A DNA stretch of 64,000 nt from Streptomyces capitiformicae (GCF_002214185.1 NZ_CP022161.1:7881486-7945485); one strand, 5' to 3'; positions 1 to 10,611 are shown, counted from the first letter of the stretch. Translations and numbers: made by a program. The notes: generated by a model not told the origin, from the letters alone.

Positions 1-593
1 TCATGCACTGCGTGGCGGGCCTGGACACCTTCTCCACCGGGTCCGTGCGCATCGGCGACACCGAGTTGGGCTCGTTGAAGGACAAGCAGCTCACCAAGCT
101 CCGCCGGGACAAGATCGGCTTCATCTTCCAGGCGTTCAACCTGCTGCCGACGCTGACGGCGCTGGAGAACATCACCCTCCCGATGGACATCGCGGGCCGT
201 AAGCCGGACAAGCAGTGGCTGGACACCGTGATCCGGATGGTGGGCCTCGCCGACCGGTTGAGCCACCGCCCCTCCCAGCTCTCCGGCGGCCAGCAGCAGC
301 GGGTCGCCGTGGCCCGCGCGCTCGCTTCCCGGCCGGACATCATCTTCGGTGACGAACCGACAGGAAACCTCGACTCGCGCTCCGGTGCGGAGGTGCTGGG
401 CTTTCTGCGCAACTCCGTACGGGAGTTGGGGCAGACCGTGGTGATGGTGACGCACGACCCGGTGGCGGCGGCGTACGCGGACCGGGTGGTGTTCCTCGCG
501 GACGGGCGAATCGTGGACGAGATGTACGAGCCGACCGCGGACTCCGTGCTGGACCGGATGAAGCGGTTCGACGCCAAGGGGCGGACCAGCTAG
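1..593 (+). CDS. ABC transporter ATP-binding protein, MacB/LolD type (5' end outside window)
   Basis: This is the C-terminal part of an ATPase that powers a MacB/LolCDE-type membrane transporter. Counting from the first in-window Met (position 3), the Q-loop FQAFNLLP lies near residue 42, the signature LSGGQ at 93-97, Walker B DEPTGNLD at 117-124 and the H-loop His at 151. The Walker A motif must lie upstream of the window. The first visible residues (MHCVAGLDT) align with an internal stretch of the complete paralogue at 36746-37564, so the Met at position 3 is not the true start. A large FtsX-like permease follows 117 bases downstream on the same strand and is the likely partner. The substrate is unknown. 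Lipoprotein, peptide or antibiotic efflux are typical of the family. Confidence 0.93.
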   Translation, partial: MHCVAGLDTFSTGSVRIGDTELGSLKDKQLTKLRRDKIGFIFQAFNLLPTLTALENITLPMDIAGRKPDKQWLDTVIRMVGLADRLSHRPSQLSGGQQQRVAVARALASRPDIIFGDEPTGNLDSRSGAEVLGFLRNSVRELGQTVVMVTHDPVAAAYADRVVFLADGRIVDEMYEPTADSVLDRMKRFDAKGRTS

Positions 594-614
594 GGGAGTT
601 CGCACCCAAGCGCC

Positions 615-686
615 ACACCACCACCGGCACGCCACCACCGCCACACCACCACACCACCACCGGCACGCCACCACCGCCACACCACC
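615..686. repeat. Two perfect tandem 36-bp copies (CAC-rich)
   Basis: Positions 615-650 and 651-686 are identical 36-base units rich in CAC/CCACC. They lie between the stop of the ABC ATPase and the start of its permease. No reading frame continues through them from the ATPase, which stops at 591-593. They lengthen the spacer inside the operon and look like a recent slippage duplication. Confidence 0.85.
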
Positions 687-710
687 ATCGACCCCTGACA
701 GGGACCCTTC

Positions 711-3251
711 ATGTTCCGTACCGCCCTGCGCAACGTGCTCGCGCACAAGGCCAGGCTTCTCATGACCGTGCTCGCCGTGATGCTCGGCGTCGCCTGCGTG
801 TCGGGCACGCTGGTCTTCACGAACACCATCTCGGACGCGCTCCAGAAGAGCTCGGCCAAGGGCTTCGACCACGTGGACGTGGCGATCCAGCCGGAGGGCC
901 GCCTGAACGAGGGCGGCGAGGCCGTCGAGCAGCCGAAGCTGACGCCGGAGCTGCTGGCGAAGGTCGAGAAGGCCCCCGGCGCCGCGTCCGCGATCGGTGT
1001 GGTCAGCGGCTTCACCGCCCTCGCCGACAAGGACGGCAAGCTGATCGGCGGCGGCTTCCAGTCCCAGGGCGGGAACTACTGGGGTGATGACGATCCCCGG
1101 TATCCGATCGAGGACGGCGGCCGTGCCCCCAGGGGCGAGAACGAGATCGCCATCGACTCGAAGACCGCCGACCGCGCCGGCTACCAGGTCGGCGACACGA
1201 TTCGGCTGTCCGTCGACGGGCCGGTCCTCACCCCGACCATCACCGCGATCTTCACGACGGACGACGGCAACGTCGCCGCCGGTGGCAGCCTCGCCCTGTT
1301 CGACACGGCGACCGCCCAGAAGCTCTTCCACATGGAGGGCCAGTACGACGAGATCGCCGTGCGGGCGGCGGACGGCACCAGCCAGGACCGGCTCCAGACG
1401 GCCATAGACAAGATCGTCCCGGACGACACCGCCTCCACCACCACCGGACAGCGGCTCGCCGATCAGCAGGCCGAGATGATCGCCTCGTCCATGAGCGGGC
1501 TGAAGAACGGTCTGCTGGTGTTCGCCGGGATCGCCCTGTTCGTGGGCATGTTCATCATCGCCAACACCTTCACGATGCTGGTCGCCCAGCGCACCAAGGA
1601 GCTGGCCCTGCTGCGCGCGGTCGGCGCCTCCCGCCGTCAGGTGACACGTTCGGTGCTGGTCGAGGCGTTCGTGGTGGGCGCGGTCGCGGCGGTCGTCGGT
1701 CTCGCCGCCGGTGTCGGCATCGGCGCCGGGATGCGGTCCCTGATGGGCGTCCTCGACGCGACCGTACCGGCCGGCCCGCTGGTCGTCTCGCCCGGCACGG
1801 TCGCCACCGCCCTGCTGGTCGGTGTATTGATCACCATGCTGGCCGCCTGGCTGCCGGGGCGCCGCGCGGCGAAGATCCCGCCGGTCGCCGCGATGGGCAG
1901 CGTGCACGCGCCGGCGACGACCAAGTCGCTCGTCGTACGGAACACGATCGGCGCGCTGTTCGCGGGGGCGGGCATCGCCACCGTCCTCTACGCCACGACC
2001 ATGGACGGCTCGGACGGCCAGGCCCCGATGGGCTTCGGCGCCGTACTCCTGATCATCGGCGTCTTCGTCCTCACGCCCCTGCTCTCCCGTCCGCTCGTCG
2101 CGGCCGGCGCCCCGGTGCTGCGCGTGTTCGGCGTCTCCGGCAAGCTCGCCCGGCAGAACTCCGTACGCAACCCGCGCCGTACCGCCGCGACCGCCTCGGC
2201 CCTGATGATCGGCCTGACCCTGATCACCGGGATGACGGTGATGGCGGGCAGCCTGCAGACGTCGATCAACAAGATGGCCGCCGACGCCATCAAGGCGGAC
2301 TACGTCGTCTCGATGGCGAACGGCAACTTCCTCTCCCCCGACGTGGAGAAGAAGCTCGCCTCGACCGAGGGCGTCGCCGCCACCTCGTCGCTGCGCAACG
2401 CCGAGTCCGTCATCGGCGACGAGACCGAGTACCTCACCGGCGTCAACGGCTCCGCCATCCGCGAGCTCACCGACCTCACGATCGACAACGGGTCGTTCAA
2501 GGTCGGCGGCACGGACGTCGTCGTGGACGCGGACACCGCCGAGCGCCGCGGCTGGAAGGCCGGTTCGTCCTTCACCGCCGCGTTCGAGGGCGGCGAGCGG
2601 CAGAAGCTGACGGTCGCCGGGGTCTACGAGGGCAATGAGCTGCTCCGCGGCATCCTCCTGGACAACGCGACGCTGACGGAACGGCTGCCGGCCACCGCCG
2701 ACCCGGCCGACATGCAGGTCATGGTCAAGACCTCGGCGGGCGCCTCCGACGCCACCAAGGACCGGCTGGAGAAGGCACTCGGCGACAACCCGGCCATCCG
2801 GGTCCAGGACCGGCAGGACATCTCCAACGAGATCGCCAGCATGTTCACCCTGATGCTGAACATGCTCTACGGCCTGCTGGCCATGGCCGTGATCGTCGCC
2901 GTCCTCGGTGTCATCAACACCCTCGCCATGTCCGTCTTCGAGCGCTCCCAGGAGATCGGCATGCTCCGTGCGATCGGCCTCGACCGCCGGGGCATCAAGC
3001 GGATGGTCCGGCTGGAGTCCCTGGTCATCTCCCTCTTCGGCGGTGTCCTCGGCATCGGTCTCGGTGTCTTCTTCGGCTGGGCGGCCGGCGAACTGCTCGC
3101 CGCGCACATGCCGACGTACGAGCTGGTCCTGCCCTGGGCCCGCATGGCCCTCTTCCTGCTGCTGGCCGCCACGGTCGGCATCCTGGCCGCGCTCTGGCCG
3201 GCCCGGCGTGCGGCGAAGCTGAACATGCTGACGGCGATCAAGTCCGAGTAG
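711..3251 (+). CDS. FtsX/MacB-type ABC transporter permease
   Basis: This is a membrane permease of 846 residues with the duplicated actinobacterial layout. An N-terminal membrane helix (about 15-37) is followed by a MacB-like extracytoplasmic domain and a first FtsX unit with three helices (about 265-385). A linker pair of helices (about 410-460), a second extracytoplasmic domain and a second FtsX unit (about 715-840) follow. Sequences such as FERSQEIGMLRAIGLDRR just after a C-terminal helix are typical of FtsX coupling regions. The ATG at 711 follows an AGGGACCC purine stretch. It pairs with the upstream ATPase and is a paralogue of the permease at 34170-36749, which ends similarly (LNMLTAIKSE versus MNVLNAIATE). 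The transported compound cannot be read from sequence. Confidence 0.93.
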   Translation: MFRTALRNVLAHKARLLMTVLAVMLGVACVSGTLVFTNTISDALQKSSAKGFDHVDVAIQPEGRLNEGGEAVEQPKLTPELLAKVEKAPGAASAIGVVSGFTALADKDGKLIGGGFQSQGGNYWGDDDPRYPIEDGGRAPRGENEIAIDSKTADRAGYQVGDTIRLSVDGPVLTPTITAIFTTDDGNVAAGGSLALFDTATAQKLFHMEGQYDEIAVRAADGTSQDRLQTAIDKIVPDDTASTTTGQRLADQQAEMIASSMSGLKNGLLVFAGIALFVGMFIIANTFTMLVAQRTKELALLRAVGASRRQVTRSVLVEAFVVGAVAAVVGLAAGVGIGAGMRSLMGVLDATVPAGPLVVSPGTVATALLVGVLITMLAAWLPGRRAAKIPPVAAMGSVHAPATTKSLVVRNTIGALFAGAGIATVLYATTMDGSDGQAPMGFGAVLLIIGVFVLTPLLSRPLVAAGAPVLRVFGVSGKLARQNSVRNPRRTAATASALMIGLTLITGMTVMAGSLQTSINKMAADAIKADYVVSMANGNFLSPDVEKKLASTEGVAATSSLRNAESVIGDETEYLTGVNGSAIRELTDLTIDNGSFKVGGTDVVVDADTAERRGWKAGSSFTAAFEGGERQKLTVAGVYEGNELLRGILLDNATLTERLPATADPADMQVMVKTSAGASDATKDRLEKALGDNPAIRVQDRQDISNEIASMFTLMLNMLYGLLAMAVIVAVLGVINTLAMSVFERSQEIGMLRAIGLDRRGIKRMVRLESLVISLFGGVLGIGLGVFFGWAAGELLAAHMPTYELVLPWARMALFLLLAATVGILAALWPARRAAKLNMLTAIKSE

Positions 3252-3288
3252 CTCGGAGCGGTCGGAGTAGCGCGGGAGCACTTAGGTC

Positions 3289-3326
3289 GGGGCCCCGTTC
3301 CAGTACCCGTACTGGAACGGGGCCCC
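3289..3326. terminator. Bidirectional hairpin terminator between convergent genes
   Basis: A perfect 18-bp stem (3289-3306 with 3309-3326) closes on a 2-base loop as written, so the tip probably opens. It lies between the permease (ends 3251, plus strand) and the methyltransferase (ends 3332, minus strand). There is no long T tract, as is common for Streptomyces hairpin terminators. Confidence 0.8.
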
Positions 3327-3331
3327 TTCGC

Positions 3332-4639
3332 TCAGTTCCAGGTGCGGGAGCGCAACGGCATCCCCGAGTCGCCGGACTCGGAGGTCCTGACGGCCAGCAC
3401 CTGATTGACGCCGATGCGATTGCGCTCGAACGCGAGCGCGGAGGCGGCCATGTACAGCCGCCACACACGAGCCCGCCCGGGGCTGGTCAGTCGCACCGCA
3501 CGCGCCCAGTCGGCCTCCAGGTTGGCCACCCAGCGGCGCAGGGTGAGGGCGTAGTGCTCGCGGATCGACTCGACGTCCCGGACCTCGAACCCGGCACGTT
3601 CGAGCTGGGTGACGGTGGTGCCGACGGGGGCGAGTTCGCCGTCCGGGAAGACGTACGCGTCCATGAACCCGTCGAGGGAGTACGAGCCCTCGTCGTGCTG
3701 CGGCCGCCGTGAGATCTGGTGGTTGAGGAGCCGTCCGCCCGGAGCGAGGAGCGCGTACAGGTTCTCGGCGTACTCCAAGTAGCGGTCCGCGCCCACGTGT
3801 TCGGCCATGCCGATGGACGAGACGGCGTCGTAGGGCCCGTCGGTGACGTCGCGGTAGTCCTGTACGCGGATCTCGATCCGGTCGGTCAGCCCTTCCTCGG
3901 CGACCCGCTTACGGGCGTACGCGGCCTGCTCCTGCGACAGCGTGATGCCGACAACGCCGACGCCGTACTCGCGGGCGGCGTGGACGGCCATGGAGCCCCA
4001 TCCGCAGCCGACGTCGAGCAGCCGCTGTCCCGGACGGAGGTCGAGCTTGCGGCAGACGAGGTCGAGCTTGTCGTGCTGGGCGGCTTCGAGGGTGCTGTCG
4101 GGGTGGCTCTCGAGGGCCGGCCAGTACGCGCAGGAGTACACCATCGACGGGCCGAGGACGATCTCGTAGAAGTCGTTCCCCACGTCGTAGTGGTGGCTGA
4201 CGGCGCGTTTGTCGCTGCGTCTGGTGTGCCGGTGGCGGCTTCCGCGGATCTCCTCGCAGGGCGGTCCGGGCGGCACGAGGACGGCGGGCCCGGCCAGCTT
4301 CAGCAACCCCCTGACAGCCGCCCGCACCTTCGGATCACGCAGGGCCTCGGTCAGCCCGCGGGCGTCCTCCCCGCGCTCCCACACATGGTCCGCCATCAGA
4401 TCCAGTACGGCGTACAGGTCCCCCTCGACACCCAGGTCTCCCGCGACCCAGGCCCGGGCCAGGCCCAGCTCGCCCGGCTTCCACAGCAGCCGGCGCAGGG
4501 CCCTGCGGTTCCGTACCACCAGCGCGGGGGCCTGCGGGGGGCCGGCCTCCGAACCGTCCCACGCCCGGAGCCGGACCGGGAGCGAGGCCCCCAGCGCCTG
4601 CTCGGACAGGGTCTTCAGCCGCGACGCGGCGTCCTGCAT
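3332..4639 (-). CDS. Cyclopropane-fatty-acyl-phospholipid synthase-like methyltransferase
   Basis: This SAM-dependent enzyme of the CFA/mycolic-acid cyclopropane synthase family probably methylenates or methylates unsaturated acyl chains of membrane phospholipids. The 435-residue form starts at the ATG ending at 4639, which has a GGAGGTG ribosome site 6-7 bases upstream. An 18-codon longer frame has no such site. An N-terminal accessory domain (1-130) precedes the catalytic domain. The SHHYDVGNDFY motif sits near 148-158 and the SAM-binding LLDVGCGWG at about 207-215. The family partner motif GMAEHVG is present. The gene stands alone and converges on the ABC permease. The exact chemistry (cyclopropane or methyl branch) is not decided by sequence. 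Confidence 0.88.
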   Translation of the reverse strand: MQDAASRLKTLSEQALGASLPVRLRAWDGSEAGPPQAPALVVRNRRALRRLLWKPGELGLARAWVAGDLGVEGDLYAVLDLMADHVWERGEDARGLTEALRDPKVRAAVRGLLKLAGPAVLVPPGPPCEEIRGSRHRHTRRSDKRAVSHHYDVGNDFYEIVLGPSMVYSCAYWPALESHPDSTLEAAQHDKLDLVCRKLDLRPGQRLLDVGCGWGSMAVHAAREYGVGVVGITLSQEQAAYARKRVAEEGLTDRIEIRVQDYRDVTDGPYDAVSSIGMAEHVGADRYLEYAENLYALLAPGGRLLNHQISRRPQHDEGSYSLDGFMDAYVFPDGELAPVGTTVTQLERAGFEVRDVESIREHYALTLRRWVANLEADWARAVRLTSPGRARVWRLYMAASALAFERNRIGVNQVLAVRTSESGDSGMPLRSRTWN

Positions 4640-5017
4640 GGTGCACACCTCCGTGACGACAGATCCCGGAATGTCCAGTCCATACGTAAACACCTGCGGG
4701 GCTCGGCCGCAGTCCCCCGGGGGCGTTACGAGTGCGTTTCCCTCTGCCGCCGAGTGCTTTCGCGGTCGAGCTCGGGGGTTCGTGCGTTGGCGACTGCGGG
4801 TGAGTGGGGGTTGCTCGCGCAGTTCCCCGCGCTCCTGAAGGACTGGGCGTGCCCCGGCGTTTCAGAGGCGCGGGGAACTGGCCGACCAGCCAGAGACCAC
4901 CCGCAGCCGCCATCGCACCGAATCCCCCGAGCTGGAAGGCGCCCGGAACGCCGAAGGACCTCCCGCACCACGGATGGCGGGAGGTCCCTCAGGTCGATCA
5001 AAGGGCGACCGGAAAGG
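4640..5017. other. Intergenic region with a Streptomyces-type inverted repeat element
   Basis: I see no gene in these 378 bases. They hold an imperfect inverted repeat whose arms are 4820-4839 and 4861-4880 (18 of 20 positions pair, core CAGTTCCCCGCGC). The left arm is repeated at 32445-32465 upstream of mfd, so this is a dispersed element and not a private terminator. It may still end transcription of ndh, which stops at 5018 on the minus strand. Confidence 0.6.
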
Positions 5018-6403
5018 TCAGGAGGCCTTGGCCTTCTCCTCGGTCTTCACCGGAGCGGCAGCGACGGGCGCCGGCTTGGCCGCCTCGTAGAACTCCTCGC
5101 GAGGAGACTCGATGGCACCCAGCGACACGACCTCACGCTTGAGGAACATCGCGAGCGTCCAGTCGGCGAAGACGCGGATCTTGCGGTTCCAGGTCGGCAT
5201 GGCCAGACCGTGGTAGCCACGGTGCATGTACCACGCCAGGCGGCCGCGCAGCTTGATCTTCATCTTGCCCATGACGATCATCGCGACGCCCTTGTGGAGG
5301 CCGAGGCCCGCCACCGCGCCCTTGTTGGAGTGCGCGTACTCCTTCTGCGGGAAGCCCCGCATACCGGAGACCACGTTGTCGCCGAGGACCCTGGCCTGAC
5401 GCAGCGCGTGCTGCGCGTTCGGCGGGCACCAGGCGTTCTCGACGCCGGCCTTGCGGGCGGCGACGTCGGGCACCTGGGCGTTGTCACCGGCGGCCCAGAT
5501 GTAGTCGGTGCCCTGGACCTGGAGGGTCGGCTGGGTGTCGACGTGGCCACGGGGGCCGAGCGGCAGACCGTAGCGCGAGAGGACCGGGTTCGGCTTGACG
5601 CCGGCGGTCCAGACGATCGTGTTGGAGTCGACCTCCAGGCCGTTCTTCAGCACGACGTGGCCGTCGACGCAGGAGTCCATGGAGGTGTTGAGGTAGACCT
5701 CGACCCCGCGGCCCTCGAGGTGCTCCTTGCCGTAGAGGCCGAGCTTCGGGCCGACCTCGGGGAGGATCTTGTCGGCGGCGTCGACGAGGACGAAGCGCAT
5801 GTCCTCGCGGGACACGTTGTTGTAGTACTTCGCGGCGTCGCGGGCCATGTCCTCGACCTCACCGATGGTCTCCGCACCGGCGAAGCCACCGCCCACGAAG
5901 ACGAACGTGAGCGCCTTCCGGCGGACGTCCTCGTCGGTCGTGGAGTCGGCCTTGTCGAGCTGTTCGAGGACGTGGTTGCGCAGGCCGATGGCCTCCTCGA
6001 TGCCCTTCATGCCGATGCCCTGCTCGGCGAGGCCGGGGATCGGGAAGGTGCGGGAAACCGCGCCGAGCGCGATCACCAGGTAGTCGAAGGGCAGCTCGTA
6101 CGCCTCGCCGACCAGCGGCGCGACGGTGGCGACCTTGCGGTCCTGGTCGATGGTGGTGACCCGGCCGGTGAGGACCTCCGCCTTGGGGAGCACGCGTCGC
6201 AACGGGACGACGACATGCCGCGGGGAGATGCTGCCGGCGGCGGCTTCGGGGAGGAAGGGCTGGTAGGTCATGTACGACCGGGGGTCGACGACCGTGACGG
6301 TCGCCTCGCCGTAGCGCATCTTCTTGAGGATGCGCCGAGCTGCGTACAGGCCTACGTACCCACCGCCTACTACGAGGATCCTGGGACGCTCCGTGGTGCT
6401 CAT
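5018..6403 (-). CDS. ndh: Type II NADH dehydrogenase (NDH-2)
   Basis: A single-subunit flavoprotein that passes electrons from NADH to menaquinone without pumping protons, attached to the inner face of the membrane. The chosen start is MSTTERPRILVVGGG at 6403, giving 461 residues. A 20-codon longer frame lacks a ribosome site. The FAD dinucleotide fold GGGYVG is at 13-18 and the NADH fold GGGFAGAE at 171-178. The C-terminal half carries the amphipathic stretch (MPTWNRKIRVFADWTLAMFL) typical of membrane attachment, and the tail is Lys/Ala/Pro-rich. A Rex-type redox operator lies upstream at 6724-6739, which fits control by the NADH/NAD+ ratio. Confidence 0.92.
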   Translation of the reverse strand: MSTTERPRILVVGGGYVGLYAARRILKKMRYGEATVTVVDPRSYMTYQPFLPEAAAGSISPRHVVVPLRRVLPKAEVLTGRVTTIDQDRKVATVAPLVGEAYELPFDYLVIALGAVSRTFPIPGLAEQGIGMKGIEEAIGLRNHVLEQLDKADSTTDEDVRRKALTFVFVGGGFAGAETIGEVEDMARDAAKYYNNVSREDMRFVLVDAADKILPEVGPKLGLYGKEHLEGRGVEVYLNTSMDSCVDGHVVLKNGLEVDSNTIVWTAGVKPNPVLSRYGLPLGPRGHVDTQPTLQVQGTDYIWAAGDNAQVPDVAARKAGVENAWCPPNAQHALRQARVLGDNVVSGMRGFPQKEYAHSNKGAVAGLGLHKGVAMIVMGKMKIKLRGRLAWYMHRGYHGLAMPTWNRKIRVFADWTLAMFLKREVVSLGAIESPREEFYEAAKPAPVAAAPVKTEEKAKAS

Positions 6404-6723
6404 GCCATCGAGTATGTACCCGCCATCAGGGGGGTGCTCGTGCGCCCCTTCACAAGCTTCCACACACCCTCTGCTACACTGCGCGACCCCCCGTGACGCA
6501 GGTCATGGCCGCAACAGGGAACCCCCTGTACGGCGGGAGGTTGTCAAGGCCGCGTGAACTGCCCTTCCGGCCGCGTGACGCCCCTGGAGAACACTCCGAA
6601 CCGGCCGCGTTTTCACCCGGACGAGACCGCCGCGCAACCCTCTCGGCGGCACCCTGTTGACCCGCCGGAGCCCTCGAAGGCTCTGCACAGCCTCAAAACG
6701 TCGCCCATCAGGGCCGATTCTCT

Positions 6724-6739
6724 TGTGAAGAACTTCACG
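6724..6739. promoter_or_regulatory. Candidate Rex (redox repressor) operator
   Basis: The sequence TGTGAA-GAAC-TTCACG matches the Streptomyces Rex operator TGTGAA-N4-TTCACA in 11 of 12 fixed positions. It lies about 320 bases upstream of the ndh start, in a gene-free stretch of 479 bases (6404-6882) that separates ndh from the upstream ppx-like gene on the same strand. The distance suggests a long leader or a distal promoter. The rest of that stretch shows no convincing ORF. Confidence 0.6.
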
Positions 6740-6882
6740 AAGTTTTCCGGCGGCACGCTGTCGAGGGACCCTGGAGCACGCCTGGAGCGCGCTCATGCGT
6801 TATCCGAACGGCTCAACCGAGGCTACCGGCGAGTAGCAAAGACTCCCCCCGGCCGCCTCGGCCGCCGACTCCATATCGCCAC

Positions 6883-7848
6883 TTACGCGACAGACCAGGC
6901 GATTCCGTCAAGGATGTCGTGCTCGCTGACCACGACCTCCTCCGCCCCGATCCGCTCCATGATCGACAGGAGTACGAGGGCACCGGCCGCGATCACGTCC
7001 ACGCGTCCGGGATGCATCGACCTGACGGCCGCGCGCTCGGCGTGCGTCGAGCGCAGCAGCCACTCGGTGATCTCGCGGACGCGGTCGTGCGGGACACGGG
7101 AGTGGTGGATGGCCGCCGAGTCATACTCGGGGAGGTCCTGGGCGATCGCGGACAGGGTCGTGACCGAGCCGGCGAGCCCGACGAGCGTGTGCGCCTCCCG
7201 CAGCGGCACATGCCGCTCCGCGAGGTCCAGCGCGGCCTCGATGTCGGCGCGCATGGCGGCGATCTGCTCGTCGCCCGGCGGGTCGACGACGGCGCCGTCC
7301 CGGACGAGGTGCCGCTCGGTCAGCCGTACACAGCCGATGTCCACCGAGCGGGCCCCGCGCACATGGCCGTCGCCGACCACGAACTCGGTCGAGCCGCCAC
7401 CGATGTCCACGACGAGGAACGGCTTGGCAAGGTCCTCCCGGTCGAGCAGTTCCTTGGTGGCGCCGGTGAAGGAGAACTCGGCCTCCTGATCGCCGGAGAT
7501 CACCTCGGGCTCGACACCGAGGATGTCCAGCACCCCTCGTACGAACTCGTCGCGGTTCTCCGCGTCGCGGGACGCGGAGGTCGCGACGAAACGGAGCCGC
7601 TCGGCGCCGTGCTCCTTGATGACCGCCGCGTACTCACGGCAGGCGGCGAACGTCCGCTCCAGCGCCTCGGGGGCGAGCCGGCCCGTACGGTCGACGCCCT
7701 GGCCGAGGCGGACGATGGTCATCCGCCGGTCCAGTTCGACGAGTTCGCCGGTCGACCCCGCGCCGGAGGCGCTTTCAGACACTGTCGCGTCGGCGACGAG
7801 GAGGCGGATGGAGTTGGTACCGCAGTCGACGGCGGCGACCCGGGTCAT
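6883..7848 (-). CDS. Ppx/GppA family exopolyphosphatase/pppGpp phosphohydrolase
   Basis: A 321-residue phosphatase of the ASKHA fold that removes terminal phosphate from polyphosphate or converts pppGpp to ppGpp. The N-terminal phosphate loop DCGTNSIRLLVAD is at about 7-19 and the second glycine-rich loop DIGGGSTEF near 135. It is shorter than E. coli Ppx (513 residues) and lacks the C-terminal HD-like domain, like many actinobacterial Ppx1 proteins. The ATG at 7848 overlaps the stop of the upstream DUF501 gene (ATGA), so translation is coupled. Which substrate is favoured in vivo cannot be decided here. Confidence 0.9.
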   Translation of the reverse strand: MTRVAAVDCGTNSIRLLVADATVSESASGAGSTGELVELDRRMTIVRLGQGVDRTGRLAPEALERTFAACREYAAVIKEHGAERLRFVATSASRDAENRDEFVRGVLDILGVEPEVISGDQEAEFSFTGATKELLDREDLAKPFLVVDIGGGSTEFVVGDGHVRGARSVDIGCVRLTERHLVRDGAVVDPPGDEQIAAMRADIEAALDLAERHVPLREAHTLVGLAGSVTTLSAIAQDLPEYDSAAIHHSRVPHDRVREITEWLLRSTHAERAAVRSMHPGRVDVIAAGALVLLSIMERIGAEEVVVSEHDILDGIAWSVA

Positions 7849-8375
7849 TCGCCGGCCTCCGCGGCGGAAACCACGCAGGGACCCTTGGCCCACCACTCCG
7901 GCAGCATCTCGATCGCCTCGTCGCCCAGCGGATTCACGCCGGGACCGGCGGCCAAGGAGTGCGCCACCAGCACATGCAGGCACTTCACCCGGTCCGGCAT
8001 GCCGCCGGCGCTCGGGAAGCCCTTCAGCTCCTCGATCTCGTCGCGGCGCCGGATGTAGTCCTCGTGAGCGGCGCGATAGGCCGCGGCCAGCTCCTCGTCC
8101 TTGCCCAGCCGCTCGGTCATCTCCTTCATCACGCCGTTCGCCTCCAGCGTGCCGATCGCGGAGGCGGCGCGCGGGCACGTCAGGTAGTACGTCGTCGGGA
8201 AGGGCGTGCCGTCCGGCAGGCGGGGCGCCGTCTCGACGACGTCCGGCTGCCCGCACGGACAGCGGTGCGCGATCGCGCGCAGCCCGCGCGGCGGGCGCCC
8301 GAGCTGCTGCTGGAAGGCCTCGACGTCCGCGTCGGTGGGCTCGGTGCGCGGGGTGGGCGGCGGGGGCGTCTGCAT
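7845..8375 (-). CDS. DUF501 domain protein
   Basis: A 176-residue cytoplasmic protein of the DUF501 family, found mainly in actinobacteria and usually next to divIC and ppx. Conserved features include LGRPPRGLRAIAHRCPCGQPDVV near the N terminus, TPFPTTYYLTCPRAASAIGTLEA in the middle, and a final segment with VKCLHVLVAHSLA and NPLGDEA. The two nearby Cys residues and a later Cys could bind metal, but that is inference. It sits between divIC (upstream) and ppx (overlapping by 4 bases). No biochemical role is known to me. Confidence 0.85.
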   Translation of the reverse strand: MQTPPPPTPRTEPTDADVEAFQQQLGRPPRGLRAIAHRCPCGQPDVVETAPRLPDGTPFPTTYYLTCPRAASAIGTLEANGVMKEMTERLGKDEELAAAYRAAHEDYIRRRDEIEELKGFPSAGGMPDRVKCLHVLVAHSLAAGPGVNPLGDEAIEMLPEWWAKGPCVVSAAEAGE

Positions 8376-8409
8376 ACCTGTACGTAAGTCTCTCTAGAGC
8401 TCTGGTCGG

Positions 8410-8886
8410 TCACTGGTCGGCGGCGTCGGCCTTGTCGACCCCGTCCCAGACATTGGTGTACCAGGGACGGTCGGCCGTCCCCTGCGTCGCACGGGACTGC
8501 TTCGCCGCGTCCGGGTCGATCATCGTGTAGCCGGTCTCGCCCGGCATCACATAGTGCAGCCGCTCCCGGATGCGCTGCTCGGCGTACGCGTCGTCCTGCC
8601 AGCGCGCCTTGAGGTCACGCAACTCCTCGACACGCTCCCGCGCCTCCTCGCGCTGCTGCTGCAACTCGGCGATCTCGGCGCGCTGGGAGACGTACTGCCT
8701 TATGGGATAGGCGAGGGCCACGATCATCGAGCAGAGGACGAGGGCGAGCAGCGCGGCGCGGCCGGTCAGCCGGGAGCGGCGGGCTTGGCGCTTGGTCTGG
8801 GAGCGGTAGACCCGGGCGGCCGTCTGCTCACCGAGCAGCTTCAGCCTGGTCGCCGTGGAGAAACGGTCCCGGTCCTTCACGGCCAT
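8410..8886 (-). CDS. FtsB/DivIC-family septum formation initiator
   Basis: A 158-residue bitopic membrane protein of the divisome. The basic cytoplasmic N terminus (1-45) is followed by one membrane helix (about 46-66, ALLALVLCSMIVALAYPI). Next comes a coiled coil (about 70-100, with repeated AEIAELQQQ and ERVEELRDL heptads) and a conserved C-terminal region with RERLHYVMPGETGY, typical of actinobacterial DivIC. In the family it partners with FtsL and FtsQ at the septum. It lies between eno (upstream, separated by a hairpin) and DUF501 (34 bases downstream), the usual actinobacterial order. Confidence 0.9.
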   Translation of the reverse strand: MAVKDRDRFSTATRLKLLGEQTAARVYRSQTKRQARRSRLTGRAALLALVLCSMIVALAYPIRQYVSQRAEIAELQQQREEARERVEELRDLKARWQDDAYAEQRIRERLHYVMPGETGYTMIDPDAAKQSRATQGTADRPWYTNVWDGVDKADAADQ

Positions 8887-8913
8887 GTCCCACTTCCCCT
8901 TCCCATGTGCCTA

Positions 8914-8966
8914 CGTGCGTACGTCCCCGCACACGGTACGGGACCGGGTACGGGGACGTACGTACG
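8914..8966 (-). terminator. Hairpin after eno
   Basis: The arms 8914-8928 and 8952-8966 pair over 15 positions with one mismatch, enclosing a 23-base loop that is itself G/C-rich. It sits 23 bases past the eno stop and just before divIC, so it may dampen read-through from the highly expressed eno gene. Confidence 0.65.
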
Positions 8967-8989
8967 ACGCTACCTACAGCCAGTAAGGC

Positions 8990-10594
<1,605 letters not shown>

Positions 10595-10611
10595 TCACTA
10601 AGGAGGACACG

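Noticed and set aside
3719..6496. A 925-codon plus-strand open frame across the methyltransferase and ndh
   Set aside because: It is antisense to two genes with clear family motifs. Long antisense frames are a by-product of extreme third-position GC.
6503..6796. A 97-codon minus-strand frame upstream of ndh
   Set aside because: Arg/Gly-rich with no motif. It crosses the Rex-like operator and has no ribosome site.
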